64,000 nucleotides of DNA, taken from the NCBI RefSeq assembly GCF_003576645.1, contig NC_044917.1:2890105-2954104 (forward strand). Reading direction: 5' to 3'. Shown here piece after piece: positions 27,313 to 38,521 of this stretch. How positions within the stretch are numbered: position 1 is the first letter of the stretch; every line of letters starts with the position of its first letter. The notes beneath the pieces were generated by a model. That model saw nothing but the letters and a program-made list of their open reading frames with translations, ran no database searches and had not been told where the DNA came from. The DNA is from Ipomoea triloba. Its lineage: Eukaryota; Streptophyta; Magnoliopsida; Solanales; Convolvulaceae. Both the position numbers and the translations under genes were made by a program.

Positions 27313-27431
27313 AATTATGACTCGATGACTAAATTGACATGTTCACTAACAGGTAATTATGACTCGATGACTAAATTGACATGTTTATTAACAGGTAATT
27401 ATGACTCGATGACTAAATTGACATGTTTATG
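27313..27431. repeat. Second copy of the 13.7-kb 42-bp triplication
   Basis: The same three-fold 42-bp expansion as at 13688, with the same junction phrase GACATGTTCACTAAC (13711 and 27336, offset 13,625). It is best explained by copying of a larger segment, not by an independent expansion. Confidence 0.88.
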
Positions 27432-30400
27432 TATTTAATTACAACTTTAAAAAGTTTGAGGGTCTAATTGACCAAGTTTGATGGCCTATTTGATAAATTC
27501 TTTGCATAAAAAATGACATTTATATTTACCTGTGATTACATGCCACTAACAGATAATTATGACTTGATGACTAAATTGACATGTTTATGTATATAATTGC
27601 ATCTTTAAAAAGTTTGATGGGCCTAATTGACTTTACACTTAAAGTCTAATGACATATTTGATACATATTATGCAAAAAAAAGTGACATTTATATTTATCT
27701 AATATTACAGGTCACTAACAGATAATTATGTCATGATGACTAAATTGACATGTTTATTTATCTAATTAAAACTTCAAAAAGTTTGAGGGCCTAATTGACT
27801 AAATTTGATGGCCTATTTCTTGCATTTATGCAAAAAAAAAAAAAAGTGACATGTATATTTACCTGTTATTACGGGTCGTTAACAGTTTATTATGCATTGA
27901 TGACTAAATTGACATGTTTATGTATGTAATTGCAACTTTAAAAAGTTTGAGGGACTAATTGACTTTACAGATAAAGTTTGAATGCCTATTTGATACATTT
28001 TATGCAAAAAAAAGTGACATTTATATTTACCTGTTATTACAGGTCACTAACAGGTAATTATAACTATATGACTAAATTGATATCTTTATGTATATATAAT
28101 TGCAACTTTAAAAAGTTTGAGGGCCTAATTGACATTACACTTAAAGTTTGATGACCAATTTAATACATATTATTGAAAAAAAAAGTGACATTTATATTTA
28201 TCATGTATTATAGGTCACTAACAGATAATTATGTCGTGATGGCTAAATTGACATGTTTATTTATCTAATTACAACTTTAAAAAGTTTGAGGGCCTAATTG
28301 ACTAAGTTTGATGCCCTATTTGATATATTTTATGCAAAATAATATGACATTTATATTTACGTGGAATTACAGGTCACAAACAGGTAATTATGACTTGATG
28401 ACTAAATTGACATGTTTATGTATCTAATTGAACCTTTAATAGGTTTGAGGTACTAATTGACTTTACAGATATAGTTTGAATACCTATTTGATACATTTTA
28501 TGCAAAAAAAAAAAGTGACATTTATATTTACCTGGTATTACAGGTCACTAACAGGTAATTATGACTATATGACTAAATTGATATGTTTATGTATATATAA
28601 TTGCAACTTTAAAATGTTTGAAGGCCTAATTGACATTACACTTAAAGTTTGATGACCAATTTAATACATATTATTGAAAAAAAAAAGTGACATTTATATT
28701 TATGACCTGATGACTAAATTGACATGTTTATGTATCTAATTGCAACTTTAAAAAGTTTGAGGGCCTGATTGACTTTACAGATAAAGTTTGAATGCCTATT
28801 TGATACATTTTATGCAAAAAAAAAAGTGACATTTATATTACCTGGTATTATAGGTCACTAACAAGAATTATGCCCTGATTACTAAATTGACGTTTTTATG
28901 TATCTAATTGCAACTTTAAAAAGTTTGAGGGCCTGATTGACTTTACAGATAAAGTTTGAATCCCTATTTGATACATTTTATGCAAAAAAAAAAAAAAAAA
29001 AGTGGCATTGATATTTACCTGCTAATACAGGTCACTAACAGGTAATTATAACTCGATGACTAAATTGACATGTTTATGTACCTAATTGCAACTTTAAAAA
29101 GTTTGAGAGCCTAATTGACTAAGTTTGATGGCATATTTGATACATTTTATGCAAAAAAATAAAAATGTGACATTTATATTTACCTGGTATTACAGCTCAC
29201 TAACAGGTAATTATGCCTTGATGACTAAATTGACATGTTTATGTATCCAATTGCAACTTTAAAAAGTTTGAGGGACTAATTGACTTTATAGATAAAGTTT
29301 GAATGCCTAATTGATACATTTTGTGCAAAAAAAAAAAAGTGACATTTATATTTACCTGCTATTACAGGTTACTAACAGTTAATTATGCCTCGATGACTAA
29401 ATTGACAGGTTTATGTATGTAATTGCAACTTTAATTAGTTTGAGGGCCTAATTGACTTTACAGAGAAAGTTTGAATGCCTATTTGATACATTTTATGCAA
29501 AAAGAGTGACATTTATATTACCTGGGAGGAGAGGTCACTAACAAGAATTATGCCATGATTACTAAATTGCCGTTGTTATGTATCTAATTGCAACTTTAAT
29601 TAGTTTGAGGGCCTAATTGACTTTACAGAGAAAGTTTGAATGCCTATTTGATACATTTTATGCAAAAAGAGTGACATTTATATTTACCTGCTATTACAGG
29701 TTACTAACAGTTAATTATGCCTCGATGACTAAATTGAAATGTTATGTACCTAATTGCAACTTTAAAAAGTTTGAGGCCTACTTAACTTTACAGATAAAGT
29801 TTGATGGCCTATATGATACATTTTATGAAAAAAAAAAGTGACATTTATATTTACCTGGTATTACAAGTCACTAACAGGTATTTATGCCTTGATAAACTAA
29901 ATTGACATGTTTATTTATCTAATTACAAGTTTAAAAAGTTTAAGAGTCTAATTGACTAAGTTTGATGGCCTATATGATACATTTTATGAAAAAAAAAAGT
30001 GACATTTATATGTACCTGGTATTAGAGGTCACTAACAGTAATTATGCCCTAATTACTAAATTGACATGTGTATTGATCTAATTACAAGTTTAAAAAGTTT
30101 AAGAGGCTAATTGTCTAAGTTTGATGGCCTATATGATACATTTTATGAAAAAAAAAAGTGACATTTATATGTACCTGGTATTAGAGGTCACTAACAGTAA
30201 TTATGCCCTAATTACTAAATTGACATGTTTATGTATGTAATTGCAACTTTAAAAAGTTTGAGGAACTAATTGACTTTACGGATAAAGTTTGAATGCCTAT
30301 TTGATACATTTTATGCAAAAAAAAAAGTGACATTTATATTTACCTGGTATTATAGGTCACTAACAGTAATTATGCCCTAATTACTAAATTGACATGTTTA

Positions 30401-30628
30401 TGTATCTAATTGCAAATACTTTAAAAAGTTTGAGGGCCTAATTGAATTTACAGATAAAGTTTGAATGCCTATTTGATACATTTTATGCAAAAAAAAAGTG
30501 ACATTTATATTTACCTGGTATTATAGGTCACTAACAGTAATTATGCCCTAATTACTAAATTGACATGTTTATGTATCTAATTGCAAATACTTTAAAAAGT
30601 TTGAGGGCCTAATTGAATTTACAGATAA

Positions 30629-30712
30629 AGTTTGAATGCCTATTTGATACATTTTATGCAAAAAAAAAAAAGTTTGAATGCCTATTTGATACATTTTATG
30701 CAAAAAAAAAGT
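30629..30712. repeat. 42-bp sub-monomer duplication near the poly-A run
   Basis: TTTGAATGCCTATTTGATAC occurs at 30631 and 30673, exactly 42 bases apart; each copy includes its poly-A tract. Confidence 0.9.
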
Positions 30713-33700
30713 GACATTTATATTTACCTGCTATTACAGGTTACTAACAGTTAATTATGCCTCGATGACTAAATTGAAATGTTATGTACCTAATTGCAAC
30801 TTTAAAAAGTTTGAGGCCTACTTAACTTTACAGATAAAGTTTGATGGCCTATATGATACATTTTATGAAAAAAAAAAGTGACATTTATATTTACCTGGTA
30901 TTACAAGTCACTAACAGGTATTTATGCCTTGATAAACTAAATTGACATGTTTATTTATCTAATTACAAGTTTAAAAAGTTTAAGAGTCTAATTGACTAAG
31001 TTTGATGGCCTATTTGATACATTTTATGCAAAAAAAAAAAAAAGTGACATTTATATTTACCTGGTATTACAGGTCACTAACTGGTAATTACGCCTTGATG
31101 ACTAAATTGACATTTTTATGTATCTAATTGCAACTTTAAAAAGTTTGAGGGCCTAATTAACTTTACACGTAAAGTTTGATGGCCTATTTAATAAATATTA
31201 TGCAAAAAGAAGTGATATTTATATTTACCTAGTATTACAAGTCACTAACAGGTAATTATGTCGTAATGACTAAATTGACATGTTTATTTATCTAATTACA
31301 ACTTTAAAAAGTTTAAGGGCCTAATTGACTAAATTTGATGGCCTATTTGTTACATTTTATGCAAGAAATAAAAGTGACATTTATATTTAACTGGTATTAA
31401 GGGTCGTTAACAGGTTATTATGCATTGATGACTAAATTGACATGTTTATGTATGTAATTGCAACTTTAAAAAGTTTGAGGAACTAATTGACTTTACAGAT
31501 AAAGTTTGAATGCCTATTTGATACATTTTATGCAAAAAAAAAGTGACATTTATATTTACCTGGTATTATAGGTCACTAACAGTAATTATGCCCTAATTAC
31601 TAAATTGACATGTTTATGTATCTAATTGCAAGTACTTTAAAAAGTTTGAGGGCCTAATTGAATTTACAGATAAAGTTTGAATGCCTATTTGATACATTTT
31701 ATGCAAAAAAAAAAGTGACATTTATATTTACCTGCTATTACAGGTCACTAACAGGTAATTATGCCCTGATTACAGAATTCACATGTTTATGTATCTAATT
31801 GCAAGTACTTTAAAAAGTTTGATGTCCTAATTGATACATTTTATACATAAAAATAACATTTATATTTATCCGGTATTACAGGTCACTAACATGTAATTAT
31901 GACTATATGACTAAATTGACATGTTTATGTATATAATTGAGACTTTAAAATGTTTGAGGGCCTAATTGACATTACACTTAAAGTTTGATGAACTATTTGA
32001 TACATATTATGCAAAAAAAAAAAAAAAAAAAGTGACATTTATATTTACCTGGTATTATAGGTCACTAACAGATAATTATGTCGTGATGACTAAATTGACA
32101 TCTTTATTTATCTAATTACAACTTTAAAAAGTTTGAGTGCCTAATTGACAAAGTTTGATGGCCTATTTGATATATTTTATGCAAAATAATATGACATTTA
32201 TATTTACGTAGAATTACAGGTCACTAACAGGTAATTATGACTTGATGACTAAATTGACATGTTTATGTATCTAATTGCAACTTTAATAGGTTTGAGAGAC
32301 AAATTGACTTTACAGATAAAGTTTGAATACCTATGTGATACATTTTATGCAAAAAAAAAGTGACATTTATATTTACCTGGTATTACAGGTCACTAACAGG
32401 TAATTATGTCACGATGACTAAATTGATAAGTTTATTTATCTAATTACAACTTTAAAATGTTTGAGGGGCTAATTGACTAAGTTTTATGGCCTATTTGATA
32501 CATTTTTTGCAAAAAAATGTGACATTTATATTTACCTGGTTTTACAGGTCAGTAATAGGTAATTATGCATTGACGACTAAATTGACATGTTTATGTATGT
32601 AATTGCAACTTTAAAAAGTTTGAGGGTCTAATTGCCTTTACAGGTAAAGTTTGATGGCCTATTTGATATATTTTATGCAAAATAATATGACATTTATATT
32701 TACGTGGAATTACAGGTCACTAACAGGTAATTATGACTTGATGACTAAATTGACATTTTTATGTATCTAATTGCAACTTTAATAGGATTGAGAGACAAAT
32801 TGACTTTACAGATAAAGTTTGAATTCCTATGTGATAGATTTTATGCAAAAAAAAAAAAAGGTGACATTGATATTTACTAGCTATTATAGGTCAATAACAG
32901 GTAATTATGACTCGATGACTAAATTGACATGTTTGTGTAAGTAATTCCAACTTTAAAAAGTTTGAGGGACTAATTGACTTTACATATAAAGTTTGAATGC
33001 CTATTTTATACATTTTATGCAAAAAAAAAAAGTGACATTGATATTTACCTGCTATTACAGTTCACTAACAGGTAATTATGACTCGATGACTAAATTGACA
33101 TGTTTATGTACCTAATTGCAACTTTAAAAAGTTTGACGGTCTAATTAACTAAGTTTGATGGCCTAATTGATACTTTTTATGCATAAAAAATGACATTTAT
33201 ATTTACCCGGTATTACAGATCACTAACAGGTAATTATGACTATATGACTAAATTGACATGTTTATGTATACAATTGCAACTTTAAAATGTTTGAGGGCCT
33301 AATTGACATTACACTTAAAGTTTGATGACCTATTTGATACATATTATGCAAAAAAAAAAAGTGACATTTATATTTACCTGGTATTATAGGTCACTAACAG
33401 GTAATTATGTCGTGATGACTAAATTGACATGTTTATTTATCTAATTACAACTTTAAAATGTTTGAGGGGCTAATTGACTAAGTTTGATGGCCTATTTAAT
33501 ACATTTTTTGCAAAAAAATGTGACATTTATATTTACCTGGTATTACAGGTCAGTAACAGGTAATTATGCATTGATGACAAAATTGCAACTTTAAAAAGTT
33601 TGTGTATGTAATTGCAACTTTAAAAAGTTTGAGGGCCTAATTGACTTTATAGGTAAAGTTTATAGGCCTATTTGATACATTTTATGCAAAAAACGAGAGA

Positions 33701-34064
33701 AATTTATATTTACCTAGTATTACAGGTCATTAACAGATAATTATGACTTGATGACTAAATTGACATGTTTATGTACCTAATTGAAACTTTAAAAAGTTTG
33801 AGGGTCTAATTGACTAATTTTGATGGCCTAATTCATACATTTTATGCAAAAAAAATGACATTTATATTCACCTGGTATTACAGGTCACTAACAGGTAATT
33901 ATGTCGTGATGGCTAAATTGACATGTTTATTTATCTAATTACAACTTTAAAAAGTTTGAGGGCCTAATTGACTAAGTTTGATGGCCTATTTGATATATTT
34001 TATGCAAAATAATATGACATTTATATTTACGTGGAATTACAGGTCTCAAACAGGTAATTATGAC

Positions 34065-34065
34065 N
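34065..34065. other. Undetermined base (N) at a satellite junction
   Basis: The only N in the window. To its left a monomer stops after CAGGTAATTATGAC; to its right the sequence resumes at CTAACAGGTAATTACG, an earlier phase of the monomer. That is what a forced join between two assembled pieces of the array would look like, so the array length is probably not exact. Confidence 0.8.
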
Positions 34066-34612
34066 CTAACAGGTAATTACGTCGTGATGACTAAATTGAC
34101 ATGTTTATTTATCTAATTACAACTTTAAAATGTTTGAGGGCTAATTGACTAAGTTTGATGGCCTATTTGATACATTTTTTGCAAAAAAATGTGACATTTA
34201 TATTTACCATGTTTTACAGGTCACTAACAGGTAATTATGCATTGATGACTAAATTGACATATTTAAGTATGTAATTGCAACTTTAAAAAGTTTGAGGACC
34301 TAATTGACTTTACAGTTAACGTTTGAAGGCCTATTTGATACATTTTATGCAAAAAAAAGTAGCATTTATATTTACCTGGTATTACAGGTCACTAACAGGT
34401 AATTATGCCCTGATTACTAAATTGACATGTTTATGTACCCAATTGCAACTTTAAAAAATTTGAGGCCTAATTAACTTTACACGTATTACAGGTCACTAAC
34501 AGGTAATTATGTCGTGATGACTAAATTGACATGTTTATTTATCTAATTACAACTTTAAAAAGTTTGAGGGGCTAATTGACTAAGTTTGATGGCCTATTTG
34601 ATACATTTTATG

Positions 34613-34659
34613 CAAAAAAAATAAAAATAAATAAATAAATAAATAAAAATAAAAAAAAA
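34613..34659. repeat. (AAAT)n microsatellite inside a monomer's poly-A tract
   Basis: The usual poly-A run of this monomer has become a 47-bp stretch of A-runs with AAAT repeats, showing that the tract mutates by slippage. Confidence 0.9.
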
Positions 34660-35433
34660 GTGAAATTTATTTTTACCTGGTATTACGGGTCACTAACAGG
34701 TAATTATGCCTTGATGACTAAATTGACATGTTTATGTATCTAATTGCAAATTGAAAAAGTTTGGGAGCCTAATTGACTTTACAGATATAGTCTGATCGCC
34801 TATTTGATACATTTTATGCAAAAAAAAAGTGACATTTATATTTACCTGGTATTACAGGTCACCAATAGGTAATTATACCTCTATGACTAAATTGACATGT
34901 TTATGTACCTAATTGCAACTTTAAAAAGTTTGATGCGTAATTGACTTTACAGATAAAGTTTGATGGCCTATATGATACATTTTATGCAAAGAAAAAAAAA
35001 GTGACATTTAAATTTTCCTGGTATTACAGGTCATTAATAGGTAATTATGCTTTGATGACTAAATTGACATGTTTATGTATATAATTGCAATTTTAAAAAG
35101 TTTTAGGGCCTAATTGACTTTACAGGTAAAGTTTGATGGTTTATTTGATACATTTTATGCAAAAAGAGTGACATTTATATTTACCTGGTATTACTGGTCA
35201 CTTATAGGTAATTATGCCTTAATGAACTAAATTGACATGTTTATATACCTAATTGCTACTTTAAAAAGTTTGAGGGACAAATTGACTTTACAGGTAAAGT
35301 TTGAATGCTTATTTGATACATTTTATGCAAAAAAAAGTGACATTTATATTTACCTGGTATTACAGGTCACTAACAGGTAATTATGCATTGATGACTAAAT
35401 TGACATGTTTATGTATGTAATTGCAACTTTAAA

Positions 35434-36580
35434 TTACCACATTTGGTCCTTCCGATCAAAATTTCGGTCACCGATGATTATTTTTCGGCAAATAATTTAA
35501 TTCAAGGACAAATTTGTCATTTCATCTTTCTAATTTTTTTTTCTTAAAAAAAAAAAAACAATGTTTATGGTTTAATTCAATTCTAACTATTGTTATGGTT
35601 TTGAATTCTATATTCAACATAAATAACTATTGTTTTGGTTTTGAATTCTATATTCAATTATTGTTGTCCAAAAATAGGTTTAATATTAATTAAATGGTAC
35701 CTATTCATTACTATTAGATTGTAAAATCGAATTCCATGTGGCATGGAAAGAACAATGTTTATTGTTATATAGCCATATAGGATAATATATTATTGTTATA
35801 TTAGGAATTTTAATAAGAGTTATCTACATTTAGAATATAACTTTTTTTTAGCACTAATAATTGTACTCATTGAATTTTATAGTTTTATTTTCAGAGAACG
35901 AGAACACATCACTTGAGCATTGAAATATTAATACTCCCGACAATTACAAACGGTCTAAACATTCATATGCCTATGTTTTGGGTGTTTTTGACAATTCAAT
36001 AAATTCATTATTGAACATTATAACTCATAGTAAGTATGCAACTTAATTAAGTTCGTATACATCATACGAGTACATGTATGAAAGTCCCTACAAACGGAGT
36101 AGGATGAATAATTTATTGTAATTAATATGTGTAAGATTATTTTAATTTGAAAACAGTAACTTAATCGCACACATAACTATTGATTGCCAACCGAAGTGGA
36201 CAAAGTAGTAATTTTATATTCAATGTTGTGTATCACGAAGTATTTAATAATTTGTAAATTTCAAATGTTCATTAGTAAGTTTAGTCATTCAACTTTGGGT
36301 GGAATACTTTACATATTTCAAAACCTATGTATCAATATGAAACTTGCATGGAGTCTCATATTCAAAAATAACTTTACTTAAGTGTTTGAATTAGTCTCAT
36401 GTGTGCATTGCACAGGTATAATACTAGTATATAATTAGTAACTGTATTCTTTTGTTGTATCCCGTAATTTTTGTTTTGCACTTTAGGGTGCTGTTGCGTT
36501 TCCACAGGGTATGCCCTGTGTATTTGTTCTAAGCTTTCGGGTTATTATAAACATTTACATTTACCCAAAAAAAAGGAACC
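35434..36580. other. Intergenic DNA between the satellite and the WRKY gene
   Basis: The satellite stops at about 35433 and is followed by AT-rich DNA beginning with a TTTGGTCCTTCCGATC phrase typical of decayed plant transposable elements. It has a 40-bp tandem duplication at 35585-35664 (AACTATTG at 35585 and 35625). No coding exon is convincing. A TATATAAT-like motif near 36428 and TTATAAA at 36544 are candidate promoter elements for the WRKY gene; neither is certain. No canonical W-box (TTGACC/T) is seen in this stretch. Confidence 0.6.
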
Positions 36581-38521
36581 ATGCAATTTCCGGCGGCGAT
36601 GGAGGATGAAAATTTTGTGTTTAACTTAGTGATAGACGATGATAATAGTCCAGATGAGATGAAGTCCAGCATAGGTGAATCATTTCCTTCAACCTCCGCA
36701 AATGAAACGCATTCTTCTTCGCCAATGCAGATCACTCCCTCCATTCCTTTCGATTTCCCGATGGAATCGTTGGATTGCGGAGTGGACATGAACCCTAATT
36801 CCAATTCCAATCCCAATCTTATGTTACAGTCGCCGGTTAATGGAGAATGCATCAATAATAATGTTAATGGAGAAACCTGCAGCCCTTTTAATAATCCGGA
36901 ACCGGAGTTGGATCACCGGAGAAGCGCCGCCGCCGCGGCTCCGGCAGCTAAATCCCTAGCTAATAATAATAATTCTGCCGGCAGTTCGTCCGACGACGGA
37001 TACACGTGGCGGAAATACGGGCAAAAGCACGTGAAAGGGAGCGAGTATCCGAGAAGCTATTACAAATGTACGCATCCGAAATGCACGATGAAGAAAAAGG
37101 TGGAGCGATCGCCGGACGGGCAGATCACGGAGATCGTGTATAAGGGCGCGCATAATCACCCGAAAGCTCCGGCGACCAGTCTCCGGCGATCGCCGCCGTC
37201 GTTAGGAGCGGAAAGCTCTTCGTCGGAGATGATGAGCCAAGGGAGCGGATCTTGTTTCAGATCTCAGGCTCCGATTTGGGCAAACATTCACCACTATGGC
37301 AGCATACCGGAAAGATCTGCGTTGGCTTCGAGCAGTGATCTGACGGCTGAGATTTGCGATCCGCTGTCGTCGTTGACGACGAGATCTGCGGCGGCGATGA
37401 GTGGATTTGAATCGGCAACAACCCCTGAACCTTCATCTACACTTGCTAGTCAAGATTGTGATGATAATGAAGATGCAGTTAATCAGGGGATCTCCCCTTC
37501 CCAGTTTGGTGAAGATGGAGAATCCGAGCCCAAACGAAGGTATATTTTAAACAAAATTCTAAGATTTCAATTGAAATCAAACATTTAATTATTGGTATTG
37601 GTATTTATGACTATTGTACACATGTACGAGTACATTCATAAAATTCATCAGGAGAAAAGATGGGTGGTCAATTGAGGCAAATTTGTCAACAAGATCAATC
37701 CGGGAACCCAGAGTAGTGCTCCAGATTGAGAGTGAAATTGATATTCTTGACGATGGATATCGCTGGAGAAAATATGGCCAAAAAGTTGTCAAAGGAAATC
37801 CAAACCCAAGGTATGTATCAATCAATCTCATCTAGTCATGTTAGATAAAAATTAAATTAAATTTCTTGTTGATATGAGTGATCCTATTCCTATATGTAAT
37901 GGTAGGAGCTATTACAAGTGCACAAGTCCCGGATGCCCGGTGAGGAAGCACGTGGAGAGAGCTTCCGACGATTTGAAATCCGTAATCACTACTTACGAGG
38001 GGAAGCACAACCACGAGGTGCCACCAAACAAGGCGGCCGTTGTAAACTACAACAGCTACAGCTCCGCCTCGGGCACCACGGCCAGCTCAGCCATGCCGAG
38101 AGCTCCGGCTCTCGGCGGCGTGGGCGTGCAAGATCACCACCCTTCGTTCCCATTTGAACGGAAACCCATGATTGCAGGCGCCGCCGGAGGGGACGAGCTA
38201 CTAAGGCCGGAAATGCTCGACTGCTATGCCGGCGGCGACTTCAGGTTCGTGCCATCCTCCATTTACCCGCTCAAATTCCCTCCTCCGCCGTTGCAGGGCC
38301 GGAGCAGCCCGCTGACAGCGGCCGCCGCCACCTTCAACTACAGCCGGCCTCCGGGCATGGTGCTGCCGGAATTCCCCATGCCATTACTCCCAATGAGCCT
38401 GCCTCCATTCCATGAACTCACTAATTTACCTCCTCTTGCTGATTTTCTGCACTTCAATGACCCTAGCACAAAAGAAGAGCACAAGGAGAATGATCCCCAC
38501 ACATCATTACTATATGAATGA
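36581..38521 (+). CDS. Group I WRKY transcription factor (two WRKY domains)
   Basis: Three exons: 36581-37539, 37652-37810 and 37906-38521, joined at AAG/GT...AG/G boundaries to give 577 aa. The N-terminal domain has WRKYGQK starting at Trp143 and a C-x4-C-x22-H-x-H zinc site. The C-terminal domain has WRKYGQK from Trp358 and C-x4-C-x23-H-x-H. The second intron splits the codon for the Arg before SYYKC, the conserved intron position of group I C-terminal domains. A basic PKRRRK stretch spans the first junction and is a likely nuclear signal. Group I proteins bind W-boxes (TTGACC/T), mainly through the C-terminal domain. The domain sequences look closest to the WRKY2/20/33/34 cluster, but I cannot name an orthologue. 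The usual N-terminal SP-cluster (MAP-kinase target) is not recognisable; the N-terminus instead has acidic, Asn/Ser and poly-Ala stretches. The ATG is preceded by a purine-rich leader (AAAAGGAACC). Confidence 0.95.

Larger units (their letters stand above)
3324..35433. repeat. 32-kb AT-rich satellite array, monomer about 157-180 bp
   Basis: Every monomer runs in the same orientation and contains, in order: TTACCTGGTATTACAGGTCA, CACTAACAGGTAATTATG, GATGACTAAATTGACATG, TTTATGTATCTAATTGCAAC, AAAGTTTGAGGGCCTAATTG, AAAGTTTGATGGCCTATTTG, ATACATTTTATGC, a run of about 6-24 A, then GTGACATTTATATT. The first full period is 168 bp (3323 to 3491). At about 160-170 bp per unit the block holds roughly 190-200 monomers (an estimate, not a count). 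Monomers diverge by point changes, poly-A length and small deletions. No transposase, RT or other protein is encoded; ORFs of 60-90 codons are incidental. The array is cut by the LTR on the left and ends mid-monomer at about 35433, beside gene-bearing DNA. Confidence 0.97.

Noticed and set aside
13622..29841. Plus-strand ORFs of 61-89 codons inside the satellite (for example 18901-19170, 22805-23008, 27235-27438)
   Set aside because: They are translations of the satellite monomer held open by 42-bp (14-codon) duplications; start and stop drift between monomers and no conserved protein emerges.
3324..35433. CRISPR array
   Set aside because: Spacing and divergence do not fit: the whole 160-170 bp unit repeats with no unique spacers, in a plant genome.
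3324..35433. Centromeric satellite
   Set aside because: Monomer length would fit, but nothing in the sequence shows centromere identity and active-looking genes lie 1.2 kb away.
36184..36381. 65-codon ORF upstream of the WRKY gene as an extra 5' exon
   Set aside because: AT-rich random-looking translation without the expected SP-cluster or an in-frame splice donor.
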